Part shown: piece after piece, positions 8,924-17,769 of the stretch
Layout of the letters: every line of letters starts with the position of its first letter
How positions within the stretch are numbered: position 1 is the first letter of the stretch
Assembly: GCA_046330225.1 (NCBI GenBank)
Contig: JAXLTD010000007.1
Coordinates: 1-64,000, forward strand
DNA length: 64,000 nucleotides
Direction: 5' to 3'
Origin: CANJIV01 sp046330225
GTDB lineage: Bacteria; Actinomycetota; Thermoleophilia; Solirubrobacterales; Solirubrobacteraceae
Translations under genes and position numbers: made by a program
The notes under the pieces: model-generated
Told to the model about the DNA's origin: nothing
Seen by the model: the letters and a program-made list of their open reading frames with translations, nothing else
Databases searched by the model: none

Positions 8924-9449
8924 TCACCGCAGTGATGCTGACCGATTCGCGCCGGCACGATGCGCCGCGGCCGGATGCTCGTCCGCGACGCGCGGGTGGC
9001 CGGGCCCCCGGAAGTACTCGCGCAGCGTCGCGCCCTCGTACTCGCGCCACACGCGCCCGCGGCGCTGGAGCTCGGGCACGACGTGGTCGACGACGTCGCG
9101 CAGCGTGACGGGCGGCACCGGGTCGGCCACGTTGAACCCGTCGGCGCCGGACACGTCGATCCACCGCTCCAGCTCGTCGGCGACCGTGGCCGGGGAGCCG
9201 ACGATGACCGGGCCGCCGCCGCCCACGCCGACGAACTCGGCGATCGCCCGAGACCTCGAGCGGGCCGAGCGCGTCGGCGATGAACAGCGCGTCGAAGCGG
9301 CCCCGCTCGAGGATCTGGGCTGTCTGCACCCAGTGGCGCAGGGTCCGGTACTCGTGCGCGCGGCTGTCCGGGTGGCGCCAGAGCCCGACGGCCGTGTGGC
9401 CGACGGTTGACTGGCGCAGCCCGTGGAGCCGGATCCGCTCCTCGGCCAC
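8924..9449 (-). pseudogene. NtaA/SnaA/DszA-type FMN monooxygenase, internally deleted
   Basis: The N-terminal 66 residues (MAEERIRLHGLRQSTVGH...GRFDALFIADALGPLEV) match the start of a nitrilotriacetate/alkanesulfonate-type FMN-dependent monooxygenase. From about 9245 the family C-terminus continues in another reading frame (IVGSPATVADELERW...GADGFNVADP) to the stop at 8924. Such enzymes are usually about 440-470 residues; only about 170 are present. Roughly 270 residues of the barrel, including most of the active site, are missing and the frame is shifted at the join. The locus looks dead, although an assembly error could give the same picture. Homologues release sulfite or cleave C-S or C-N bonds with reduced FMN. 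Confidence 0.82.
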
Positions 9450-9453
9450 CGGC

Positions 9454-10497
9454 TCAGCCCTGGCTGGGAAGCAGGCTGTCGGTGTAGAGGTCGGCGGGCG
9501 GCGGCGGGCTCTTCACGACCCCGCCGTCCTGGAGGATCTTCGACAGGCCGGCGAAGTCCTCGGCCTGCAGCTGGCCCCAGGCCCCCGCCGAGTCCAGGAA
9601 CTGCTTGGAGACCGCCACGGCCGTCGCGTCGACGATGTTCTGGCTCTTGCCGAGCGCCGTCTGGTTCGCGGCGATCAGGATCTTCGCGGCCTCGGCCGGG
9701 TTCTTGGCCGAGTACTCGTAGCCCTGGGCCAGCGCCGCCAGCGTGCCCTTGAGTGCGGCGCCGCGCTTGGCGATCGTCTCGTCGCTGGCGACGTAGACGG
9801 CGTTGGGGTAGTTGCCGGCGGCCCCGAGGTACTTCGCGTAGGGGAACGTGCGCACCTTCGTCCCCTGCAGGTTCGCGGTGACGTCGTCGATGCCGCCGAA
9901 GACCGCCGTGTACTGGATGCGCTTCTTGGCGAGCGCGGTGATCACGTCCGTGTTGAGCACGACCTGCTTGAACTCCGGCTTCGCGACGCCGTCAGCCTTC
10001 AGGATCGCCGAGATGATCGGCTTGTCGCTCTGGATCCCGAAGCCGCCGTACAGCGTCCCGTTGAGCTGGGCCGGTCGCGTGGACTTCGAATCAGCCAGCA
10101 CGGCGAGCGCCGTGGTGTTGTTGGCCACGAGCGCTCCGACCGCCTTGTACTTCAGGCCCTGGGAGCGGTTGATGATCACGTCGGGCGGATAGGTGATGCC
10201 CAGGTCGGTCTTGCCGCTCTTGATCAGGGTCTCGGCGGGCGTGTTCGCGTAGGGGATGATCTCCGGCTTGATCCCCTGCTTGGCAAAGTAGCCCTTCGCG
10301 ATCGCCGTGTAGATGCCCAGGTAGTTGACGTTCGGGGAGAAGTCGAGGGCGATCTTGACGGTCTGCGGCTTGGCGGCGCCGCCGGCCGCCGACGCGGCGG
10401 TGGTGTCGCTCGACGACGAGTCCGAGCCGCAGGCGGCCACGGCGACGGACGCGGCCAGCACGGCGGCGAGAGGCACGGCGGAACGCAGGCGCGGCAT
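9454..10497 (-). CDS. ABC transporter substrate-binding lipoprotein (NMT1/ThiY-like)
   Basis: A 347-residue lipoprotein: signal peptide, lipobox AVAAC with Cys near residue 23, then a Ser/Ala-rich tether. The body has the THI5/NMT1/SsuA fold (KIALDFSPNVNYLGIYTAIAKGYF, then PAETLIKSGKTDLGITY). It should capture a small aromatic, pyrimidine or sulfonate-like solute outside the membrane for the divergent permease and ATPase. AAAGGG lies just before the ATG on the minus strand. Confidence 0.85.
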   Translation of the reverse strand: MPRLRSAVPLAAVLAASVAVAACGSDSSSSDTTAASAAGGAAKPQTVKIALDFSPNVNYLGIYTAIAKGYFAKQGIKPEIIPYANTPAETLIKSGKTDLGITYPPDVIINRSQGLKYKAVGALVANNTTALAVLADSKSTRPAQLNGTLYGGFGIQSDKPIISAILKADGVAKPEFKQVVLNTDVITALAKKRIQYTAVFGGIDDVTANLQGTKVRTFPYAKYLGAAGNYPNAVYVASDETIAKRGAALKGTLAALAQGYEYSAKNPAEAAKILIAANQTALGKSQNIVDATAVAVSKQFLDSAGAWGQLQAEDFAGLSKILQDGGVVKSPPPPADLYTDSLLPSQG

Positions 10498-10577
10498 GGG
10501 GAAACCCTTTCAGGCGGCGATGTCTGAGGAATACTGCATAAATCTGATGGGAAATGTAGCAATATGGCTCGGGCCGC

Positions 10578-10583
10578 TACCGT
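10578..10583 (+). promoter_or_regulatory. Leaderless promoter -10 box (TACCGT)
   Basis: TACCGT, 7 bases, then ATG at 10591. This favours 10591 over the in-frame ATG at 10564 as the permease start. Confidence 0.6.
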
Positions 10584-10590
10584 TGCCGCC

Positions 10591-11406
10591 ATGAGCCCGC
10601 CCGCATCCCCGCCCTCCGCCGCGCCCTCGCGGGCCGGCGGCTGGCTCCAGAGCCTGTGGCCTCCGGCGGTCGTGCTCCTGGCCTTCGTGGCCCTCTGGTA
10701 CGGCGCGACCACGGGGCTCGGCACGGCCGAGGACGTGCTCCCCTCCCCCGATCTGGTGCTGACCTCGACCTGGGAGGACCGGGCCAGCCTCTGGCCGGCC
10801 ATCTGGGAGACGACGAAGGAAGCGGTGCTCGGGATCCTGCTGGCCATTGTGGTGGCGGTGCTCCTGGCCGTGGCGATCGACTGGTCGCGGACCGTGCGAC
10901 GCAGCATCTACCCGCTCATGGTGGCCTCGCAGACCCTGCCGATCATCGCGCTCGCCCCGCTCGTGATCATCTGGTTCGGATTCGGCCCGGGCCCCAAGGT
11001 CGCCCTCGTCGCGCTGTTCACGTTCTTCGCCGTCGCGGTCGGCCTCGTCCAGGGCCTGGCCTCCGCCGACCCGGACGCCAGTGCTCTGCTGAAGACCATG
11101 GGGGCCAGCCGCCGCCAGCTGCTCGTGCGCGTGCGGCTGCCGAGCGCGATCCCGCAGTTCTTCACGGGGCTGAAGGTGGCGGTCACCTACTCCTACGTCG
11201 CGGCCATCGTGGCCGAGTTCGTCGGGGCCCAGCAGGGCCTCGGCGTCTACATGACCACTGCGAAGAACGCGTTCCGCACCGACCTCGTGTTCGGCGCCGT
11301 GATCGTGACGTCGCTGCTCACGCTCGCGCTGTTCGTCCTGGTCGTGGCGCTCGAGCGGCTCGCCATGCCGTGGCGGCAGCCTGCGGCCCGGAGGGTGGAC
11401 TGGTGA
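10591..11406 (+). CDS. ABC transporter permease (SsuC/TauC/ThiX-like)
   Basis: A 271-residue inner-membrane permease with about six helices. The EAA coupling loop is clear (TMGASRRQLLVRVRLPSA near residue 170), as in nitrate/taurine/sulfonate/pyrimidine importers. It is divergent from the binding lipoprotein across about 90 bp and its stop overlaps the GTG of the ATPase (GTGA). Together the three genes form a complete importer. Confidence 0.88.
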   Translation: MSPPASPPSAAPSRAGGWLQSLWPPAVVLLAFVALWYGATTGLGTAEDVLPSPDLVLTSTWEDRASLWPAIWETTKEAVLGILLAIVVAVLLAVAIDWSRTVRRSIYPLMVASQTLPIIALAPLVIIWFGFGPGPKVALVALFTFFAVAVGLVQGLASADPDASALLKTMGASRRQLLVRVRLPSAIPQFFTGLKVAVTYSYVAAIVAEFVGAQQGLGVYMTTAKNAFRTDLVFGAVIVTSLLTLALFVLVVALERLAMPWRQPAARRVDW

Positions 11407-12236
11407 GCGCCGGCGCCCGCCTCGAGCTCGAGGCCATCACGAAGGCCTTCCCCGGCCGCGACGGCGGCGTCCAGGCGATCGCGCACGTCGACCTCGTGGC
11501 CGAGCCCGGCCAGTTCGTGGCGGTCATCGGCCCGAGCGGCTGCGGGAAGAGCACGCTCTTCCACATCCTTGCCGGCCTGGAGGATCCGACGAGCGGGGAG
11601 GTCCGCATCGACGGCGCGGCAGTGCCCCACCGCCTCGGCCGCTGCGCCTTCATGCCTCAGCGCGACGGGCTCCTGGCCTGGCGGCGGGTGATCGACAACG
11701 TCACGATCGGCCTCGAGCTCGGCGGCGCCTCGCGAACCGCGGCCCGCGCCCAGGCCGCGCCGCTGCTCGAGCGCTTCGGCCTGGGGGCGTTCGCCCGGTC
11801 CTGGCCGTGGCAGCTCTCCGGCGGGATGCGCCAGCGCGCGGCGTTCCTGCGCACCGTGCTGCTCGGCCGGCCGGCGATGCTCCTGGACGAGCCGTTCGGC
11901 GCGCTGGACGGGATCACCCGCCGGGAACTGCAGCAGTGGCTCCTCGACGTCTGGGAGGAGGTCGGCACGACCGTGGTGCTCATCACCCACGACGTCGCCG
12001 AGGCAGTCTTCCTGGCCGACCGCGTCTACGTGATGTCCCCGCGGCCCGGCCGCATCGCCGATGTGATCGACATCGGCCTGCCGCGCCCCCGCACCCTCGA
12101 GGCCGAGGAGTCCCCGGCCTTCGCCGCGTGCGAGGCGCAGCTGCGGCGCGCGCTGCGCGGCGCCGACGCCCCCCCTCAGCCGAGCTCGAGGGGCAGCGAG
12201 GGGTCGGCGCTCCACTCGCTCAGCGAGCCGTCGTAG
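11403..12236 (+). CDS. ABC transporter ATP-binding protein (SsuB/TauB-like)
   Basis: A 277-residue ATPase with Walker A GPSGCGKST, Q-loop region MPQRDGLL, signature LSGGMRQRAAF, Walker B MLLDEPFGALD and the H-loop LITHD. All motifs are intact. The GTG start overlaps the permease stop by 3 bases. The tail overlaps the convergent rhodanese gene by 61 bp. The last 25 residues are Ser-rich and resemble antisense of that gene's end, so the reading frame may simply have run on after losing an earlier stop. Confidence 0.9.
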   Translation: MSAGARLELEAITKAFPGRDGGVQAIAHVDLVAEPGQFVAVIGPSGCGKSTLFHILAGLEDPTSGEVRIDGAAVPHRLGRCAFMPQRDGLLAWRRVIDNVTIGLELGGASRTAARAQAAPLLERFGLGAFARSWPWQLSGGMRQRAAFLRTVLLGRPAMLLDEPFGALDGITRRELQQWLLDVWEEVGTTVVLITHDVAEAVFLADRVYVMSPRPGRIADVIDIGLPRPRTLEAEESPAFAACEAQLRRALRGADAPPQPSSRGSEGSALHSLSEPS

Positions 12237-13033
12237 AGGCGCGCCTCGCGGCCGGCGAGGTGCAGGGCGAAGACGTCGACGGTCGCCGAGATGCCGCCGC
12301 CGCAGTAGGCGATCACGGGCTCCCCGGACAGGAGCCCGCCCGCCGCGAGGGCGGCGGCCCGATCCGCCGCCGGCCGAAACCGGCCGGTGTCGTCTGCCAG
12401 GGCGGTCCACGGCACGTTGACGCTGCCCGGAATGTGGCCGGGGCGGGCGGAGGAGCTGGCCTCCTCCCCGCGGTAGACCGGGGGCCGCAGCCCGCACACC
12501 AGGCGTGTCCCGCCGGCGGCCATGGCCGCCTCCACGTCGGCCCGGACCGCGAGCAGCTCCGGCCGCGGCCGCGCGCGGAACTCCGCCGGCGGGTGCCGGT
12601 GCTCCCCGTCCTCCAGCGCCAGCCCGGCCGCCTGCCACGACTCGCGCCCGCCGTCGAGCACGCTGACGGAGTCGAAGCCGAAGCAGCGCAGCAGCCACCA
12701 CAGCCGCGTCGCCCACATCGGCGACTCCTGCGCATAGGCGACCACGTGAGTGCCGGGCCCGATGCCCAGCGCGCCCGCCGCGGCAGCGAACCGCTCCGAA
12801 GACGGCAGGGAAAAGGCATGCGGCGCCGCCGGGTTCGCGAGGTCGCCGGCGAGATCGGCGAAGGCAGCGCCGGGGAGGCGGGCGCGCCGGTACTCGTCCC
12901 GCCCGCTCACGATGGCGTACGGCCCGCCGCCAGGCGGGCGTTCGAGCCGCACCGTCGCGTCGAAGAGACGCAGCGCCGGATCCCCGAGGCGCTCGGCGAG
13001 CACGCCAACGGGCAGGAGGGCCGGAAGGGTCAC
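12176..13033 (-). CDS. Thiosulfate/3-mercaptopyruvate sulfurtransferase
   Basis: A 285-residue tandem rhodanese protein. The N-terminal domain is the inactive copy (LFDATVRLE..., GTHVVAYAQESPMWATRLWWLL, where the Cys is missing). The C-terminal domain has the catalytic loop AYCGGGISAT and the RPGHIPGSVNVPW motif. It transfers a sulfane sulfur from thiosulfate or mercaptopyruvate to an acceptor. Start at GTG 13033 because no ATG precedes the conserved N-terminus. Its place beside the uptake system and the formylglycine enzyme fits a sulfur-scavenging locus. Confidence 0.85.
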   Translation of the reverse strand: MTLPALLPVGVLAERLGDPALRLFDATVRLERPPGGGPYAIVSGRDEYRRARLPGAAFADLAGDLANPAAPHAFSLPSSERFAAAAGALGIGPGTHVVAYAQESPMWATRLWWLLRCFGFDSVSVLDGGRESWQAAGLALEDGEHRHPPAEFRARPRPELLAVRADVEAAMAAGGTRLVCGLRPPVYRGEEASSSARPGHIPGSVNVPWTALADDTGRFRPAADRAAALAAGGLLSGEPVIAYCGGGISATVDVFALHLAGREARLYDGSLSEWSADPSLPLELG

Positions 13034-13091
13034 ATCCCCAATGGTGACGGGCGCCGGCCGCGGCGCTGCGCCCAGGCGGCGAGCGGGCCGG

Positions 13092-14030
13092 TCAGGCGTC
13101 CCGCGCGCAGCGGAAGCCGACGTTCCCGGTCGAGCTGTCCGGGGACAGGCCCTGGCGGGCAGCGACGCGGTAGCGGCGGCAGTACGAGTGGTGGCACAGG
13201 TAGGAGCCGCCCTTCTGCACGCGGTCGGCCCCCGACTCCGGGCCGCGCGGATCTCGCCGCTCCCCGTCGAGCCGATGCTCGGCGCTGAACCAGTCAGCGG
13301 TCCACTCCCACACGTTGCCCGTGGCGTTGTGCAGCCCGTGCCCGTTGGGCGGGAACGCGTCGACGGGACACGTCCCGCGGAAGCCGTCGGCGCCGGTGTC
13401 GCGCTCCGGGAAGTCACCCTGGAAGACGTTCATCCGGTGCTCGCCTCCGGGCATGAGGTCGTTGCCCCACGGGAACGCCTGGCCCTCGAGGCCGCCACGG
13501 GCGGCGCACTCCCACTCGGCCTCCGTGGGCAGGCGCTTGCCCGCCCAGGCGCCGTAGGCGGCGGCGTCGTTCCAGGAGACGTGGATGGCCGGGTGCCGGC
13601 CGCGCGTGCCGAGGCCCGACCCCGGCCCCTCGGGCGCGCGCCAGCACGCCCCCTCGACCTTGCGCCACCACGGCGCCTGCGCGACCGCCTGAGTGGGCGG
13701 GAAGTCGTCGGGCAGGAGGCCGGCGAAGACGAATGACCAGCCGAACCGCTCGGCCTCGGTCACGTACCCGGTGGCCGCGACGAACGCGCCGAACTCGTCG
13801 TTGGAGACCGCGCAGCGATCGATCCAGAACGGGTCGAGCGCAACCTCGCGGCACGGCCCTTCGCCGTCGGCCGGATCGGCCCACCGATCCTCGGAACCCA
13901 TGACAAAGGTCGTGGCCCCGATGCGGGCCATGCCCTCGGTCGACCCTGCCGCCGCGGCGCCCGCCGCCGTGGCGGCGGCAGCTCCCGCCCCGCCGCGCGA
14001 GGGTGCGCAACAGCCGCCCGAGTCGCTCAC
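13092..14030 (-). CDS. Formylglycine-generating enzyme (sulfatase activator)
   Basis: A 312-residue FGE-sulfatase (SUMF1) protein. The copper-binding active-site motif GGSYLCHHSYCRRYR carries both catalytic cysteines (279 and 284), as in aerobic FGEs. WNDAAAYGAWAGKRLPTEAEWECAAR and GNVWEWTADW are standard fold motifs. FGE oxidises the Cys of a CxPxR motif in sulfatases to formylglycine. Two sulfatases with that motif are in this window (40,359 and 63,690). The first 34 residues, with Cys7-Cys8 and a Gly/Ala stretch, are a non-conserved extension. Confidence 0.92.
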   Translation of the reverse strand: MSDSGGCCAPSRGGAGAAAATAAGAAAAGSTEGMARIGATTFVMGSEDRWADPADGEGPCREVALDPFWIDRCAVSNDEFGAFVAATGYVTEAERFGWSFVFAGLLPDDFPPTQAVAQAPWWRKVEGACWRAPEGPGSGLGTRGRHPAIHVSWNDAAAYGAWAGKRLPTEAEWECAARGGLEGQAFPWGNDLMPGGEHRMNVFQGDFPERDTGADGFRGTCPVDAFPPNGHGLHNATGNVWEWTADWFSAEHRLDGERRDPRGPESGADRVQKGGSYLCHHSYCRRYRVAARQGLSPDSSTGNVGFRCARDA

Positions 14031-14116
14031 GCCGGCGAGTATCGCAGCCGGATCCCGCCGCTGCCGCCCGACCGCGGCAGGCCGGGAGTAGGGTGCGAGG
14101 CGAGCATCGAGGCCGT

Positions 14117-16813
14117 GTGAGCACCCGCAACCTGTCGAAGATCTTCGAGCCGCAGCGCGTGGCCGTCATCGGCGCGGGCGGAGACGCGGACGGCGTCGGG
14201 GCGATCGTCCTGCGCAACCTCATCGAGTCGGGATTCCCCGGCGTGGTGTTCCCGGTCAACTCGCACCGGGAGGCCGTGCACGGCATCCAGGCCTACCCGG
14301 ACGTCGCCGCGCTTCCGTCCGTGCCGGACCTTGCGGTCGTGTGCACACCCGCGCCGACGGTGGCCGGGCTCGTCGGGGCCTGCGGCGAGGCCGGCATTCC
14401 CGGCGTTCTGGTCCTGTCCGCCGGCTTCCGCGAGACCGGCCCGGCTGGCGCCGCGCTCGAGCGCGAGGTCGCCGCGCAGGCGGCGCGGTACCCCGGGATC
14501 CGCATCCTCGGGCCCAACTGCCTGGGCGTGATCGCGCCGCGCGCCCGGCTGAATGCGAGCTTCGCCGGCCCGATGCCGCGGGAAGGGCAGATCGCCTTCG
14601 TCTCGCAGTCGGGCGCGCTGTGCACATCGGTCCTGGACTGGGCCAGCGAGCGCGGGATCGGGTTCTCGCACTTCATCTCGGTCGGCAACATGCTCGACGT
14701 CGACCTCGGGGACCTCATCGACTACCTCGGGCGCGACCCGCAGACCCGAGCGATCATCCTCTACGTCGAGTCGATCACCGAGCCGCGCACGTTCATGTCG
14801 GCAGCGCGCGCGTTCACCCGCAGCAATCCGATCGTCGCCTACAAGGCCGGCCGGTTCGCGGCCTCGGCGGCCGCCGCGGCGTCGCACACCGGGGCGCTCG
14901 CCGGCGAGGACGCCGTCTACGACGCCGCCTTCCAGCGCGCCGGGATCGAGCGGGTGGCCGACATGGAGGACATCTTCGACATCGCCGAGCTGCTGAGCCG
15001 CGGCCGCCGCCCGCGCGGGGCGCGGCTGGCGATCGTCAGCAACGCCGGGGGTCCCGGAGTGATGGCGCTCGACACCCTGCTGGAGCGGGGCGGCGCCCTC
15101 GCCACCCTCGAGGACGGAACGATCGAACGGCTCGACGGGCAGCTGCCGCCGGCCTGGTCGCGCGCCAATCCCGTCGACGTGCTCGGCGACGCCCCGGCCC
15201 AGCGGTTCGCCGACGCCACGGCCGCCGTGCTGGCCGATCCCGGCGTTGACGCCGCCCTGGCGATCCTCACCCCCCAGGCGATGACCGATTCCGCCGGCTG
15301 CGCCGACGCGGTGCAGGCCGCAGCGGCGCCGTCGCCCAAGCCGGTCCTGGCCGCCTGGATGGGCGGCGCGACCGTCCGCGGCGCCCGCGAGTCGCTCGCC
15401 GCGGCCGGCATCCCCGCCTACACGACCCCGGGACACGCGGTCCGCGCGTTCATGCACCTCGTGTCCTACGCCCGCAACCTCGAGATCCTCTACGAGACCC
15501 CGCGGGCGATTCCCGCCGGCCTCGAGATCGATCGCGCCCGGGCGGCGGATCTCCTGGCGGCCGCGCCGGCCGACGGCGACGTCCTGTCCGAGGCGGCATC
15601 CAAGGCGCTGCTCGAGGCCTACGGGATGCGTGTCGCCCTCCCGCGGGCCGCTGCCACGCCCGACGAGGCGGTCGCACACGCCCGCGCGACCGGCTACCCG
15701 GTCGTGCTCAAGATCCACTCGCCCGACATCACCCACAAGACCGACGTGGGCGGCGTCGTGACGAGCGTCCGCGGCGACGGGGCGGTCCGCGACGCGTTCG
15801 CCGCGATCGTGGAGTCGGCCGCCGCCGCCCGGCCCGATGCCCGGATCGACGGCGTGCTCGTCGAGCCGATGGTCACCGACCCGGGGATCGAGCTGATCCT
15901 CGGCGCGCGGAAGGACCCCACCTTCGGCGCGGTGATGGTCGTCGGGATGGGCGGGGTGACCGCCGAGCTGATCGGGGACCGGTCGCTCGGCCTGCCGCCG
16001 CTCACCGAGCGCCTGGCCCGGCGGATGCTCGAGTCCCTGCGGTCCTGGCCGCTGCTCGTCGGCTACCGCGGCCGGCCCGGCGTCGACCTCGACCGCCTGA
16101 TCGAGGCGATGCTGCGCGTGTCCTACCTCGTGGCCGACTGCCCGCAGATCGCCGAGCTCGACATCAACCCGCTCCTCGCCACGCCGGTCGCCTCGATCGC
16201 CCTCGACGCCCGGGTCATCCTCGACCGCGGGGCCGCCGGCGCGCCGGCCCGCCCCTACGGCCACCTGGCCATCCGGCCCTACCCGGAGGAGCTCGTGCGG
16301 CCGGCGCAGCTCGCCGACGGGACTCCCATCGTCCTGCGGCCGATCCGGCCCGAGGACGAGCCGCTCTGGCACGAGCTGCTCGCCCGCTGCTCGGCCGAGT
16401 CGCTGCACTCCCGGTTCCGGGAGATCATCAAGGAGACCACCCACCGGATGGCCACCCGCTACTGCTACGTCGACTACGACCGCGAGCACGCGATGGTCGC
16501 GGAGATCGACGAGGGGGGAACCCCCGCGCTGATCGGGGTTGCCCGCCTCGTCTCGTCGGCCGACGCCGATTGGGCCGAGTACGCGGTGCTGGTCGGCGAC
16601 CCGTGGCAGGGCCGCGGGCTCGCGGAGATCCTCACGACGGCGTGCCTGGACGTCGCCCGCGCGGCCGGGCTGCGCCGGGTTGTCGCCGAGACCACCGACG
16701 ACAACCGCGGCATGCTCGCGATCCTCCGGCACCACGGGTTCACGATCACCCGCCACGACCGGGGCGAGGTCGAGGGAACGCTGGACCTCGCTGCCGGGCC
16801 CGCGCCGGGTTGA
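14117..16813 (+). CDS. NDP-forming acyl-CoA synthetase fused to GNAT acetyltransferase (Pat-like)
   Basis: An 898-residue protein. Residues about 12-110 form a CoA-binding Rossmann domain, 150-450 the succinyl-CoA-ligase-like domain, 490-710 an ATP-grasp domain, and 740-890 a GNAT domain (LRPIRPEDEPLWHELL...). This is the Pat-type layout, in which the GNAT domain acetylates lysines of proteins such as acyl-CoA synthetase. His257 in SHTGALAG is the phosphohistidine position of ADP-forming acetyl-CoA synthetases and is retained, so the synthetase half may be active. GTG start at 14117 begins the conserved region, with a TAGGGT box about 23 bases upstream. Confidence 0.85.
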   Translation: MSTRNLSKIFEPQRVAVIGAGGDADGVGAIVLRNLIESGFPGVVFPVNSHREAVHGIQAYPDVAALPSVPDLAVVCTPAPTVAGLVGACGEAGIPGVLVLSAGFRETGPAGAALEREVAAQAARYPGIRILGPNCLGVIAPRARLNASFAGPMPREGQIAFVSQSGALCTSVLDWASERGIGFSHFISVGNMLDVDLGDLIDYLGRDPQTRAIILYVESITEPRTFMSAARAFTRSNPIVAYKAGRFAASAAAAASHTGALAGEDAVYDAAFQRAGIERVADMEDIFDIAELLSRGRRPRGARLAIVSNAGGPGVMALDTLLERGGALATLEDGTIERLDGQLPPAWSRANPVDVLGDAPAQRFADATAAVLADPGVDAALAILTPQAMTDSAGCADAVQAAAAPSPKPVLAAWMGGATVRGARESLAAAGIPAYTTPGHAVRAFMHLVSYARNLEILYETPRAIPAGLEIDRARAADLLAAAPADGDVLSEAASKALLEAYGMRVALPRAAATPDEAVAHARATGYPVVLKIHSPDITHKTDVGGVVTSVRGDGAVRDAFAAIVESAAAARPDARIDGVLVEPMVTDPGIELILGARKDPTFGAVMVVGMGGVTAELIGDRSLGLPPLTERLARRMLESLRSWPLLVGYRGRPGVDLDRLIEAMLRVSYLVADCPQIAELDINPLLATPVASIALDARVILDRGAAGAPARPYGHLAIRPYPEELVRPAQLADGTPIVLRPIRPEDEPLWHELLARCSAESLHSRFREIIKETTHRMATRYCYVDYDREHAMVAEIDEGGTPALIGVARLVSSADADWAEYAVLVGDPWQGRGLAEILTTACLDVARAAGLRRVVAETTDDNRGMLAILRHHGFTITRHDRGEVEGTLDLAAGPAPG

Positions 16814-16821
16814 CGCCGCGG

Positions 16822-17769
16822 TTAGCGCGCCGCGACGGGCGGGGGCGGGGCTGGAGCCTCGTCCCCGGAGGCCCGGTCCCAGGCGGCCACTCGCGGCCCG
16901 TCGCCGGCGGCGGCCCGCACGCTGGCGAGCCCGCGGTCGCGGTCGCCCGGCTGCCAGCCCGGCCCGCCGAACAGGTGGCCGAGCTTGTCGTGCAGGCCAT
17001 GCGCCCGGCGCACGTCACGCCAGACCGCGGCGTACTCGTGGAAGGCCACCCGCACCGGGTTGTAGGTCCCGATGTTCTTCGTCAGGCCGTAGACGGCGTG
17101 CTCGGACTCGGGCTCGAACGTCCCGAAGAGGCGGTCCCAGATGATGAGGATGCCGCCGTAGTTGCGGTCCAGGTAGCGGTCGTTGGTCCCGTGATGGACG
17201 CGGTGGTGCGACGGCGTGTTGAAGAGGAACTCGATCGGCCGCGGGAACCGGCGGATGCGCTCGGTGTGGAGCCAGAACTGGTAGATCAGGCTCACCGACT
17301 GCATCGTGAAGATCATCCACGGGCGATAGCCCAGCAGCGCCAGCGGCGCCCAGAACGGGAGCGCGGTCATCGGGATCCACGTCTGGCGCAGCGCGGTCGA
17401 GAGGTTGTAGTGGCGGCTGGAGTGGTGCACGACGTGGCTGGCCCAGAAGACGCGCACCTCGTGACTGATCCGGTGGTACCAGTAGTACGCGAGGTCGTCG
17501 AGCAGGAAGAGCAGCACCCACGGCCACACCTCGCCGGCCGGCATCCGCAGCGGGCTGACGGTGTAGAGCGCCGCGTACACGACGATCACCGCGAACCCCC
17601 ACACGGCGCCGATCACGACGCTCCCCGCGCCCATCGTGAGGCTCGTGGCGGTGTCACGCGGCTCGTAGCCCGCCATGTCCTCGTCGTGCCCGGCGATCCG
17701 GAACGAGACGATCTCCAGGACGAGGAAGAAGACGAACGCGGGGACCGCGTAGAGAACGAGGTCATGCAT
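16822..17769 (-). CDS. Fatty acid hydroxylase/sterol desaturase superfamily protein
   Basis: A 315-residue membrane protein with the three histidine boxes of the di-iron family: HRISH near residue 105, HVVHHSSRHYN near 117, and SHHRVHHG near 195. Enzymes of this family hydroxylate or desaturate lipid chains or sterols using O2. The last 40 residues are a Pro/Ala-rich tail. Its ATG lies inside the end of the FadR-like regulator gene (8-bp overlap), so the two are co-transcribed and the enzyme is probably under that regulator. Confidence 0.85.
   Translation of the reverse strand: MHDLVLYAVPAFVFFLVLEIVSFRIAGHDEDMAGYEPRDTATSLTMGAGSVVIGAVWGFAVIVVYAALYTVSPLRMPAGEVWPWVLLFLLDDLAYYWYHRISHEVRVFWASHVVHHSSRHYNLSTALRQTWIPMTALPFWAPLALLGYRPWMIFTMQSVSLIYQFWLHTERIRRFPRPIEFLFNTPSHHRVHHGTNDRYLDRNYGGILIIWDRLFGTFEPESEHAVYGLTKNIGTYNPVRVAFHEYAAVWRDVRRAHGLHDKLGHLFGGPGWQPGDRDRGLASVRAAAGDGPRVAAWDRASGDEAPAPPPPVAAR

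Noticed and set aside
14027..16756. A 909-codon open frame antisense to the acyl-CoA synthetase-GNAT gene
   Set aside because: Long antisense frames are expected in GC-rich DNA. Its composition is Arg/Gly/Asp-rich with no domain, and the sense strand has a clear protein family.
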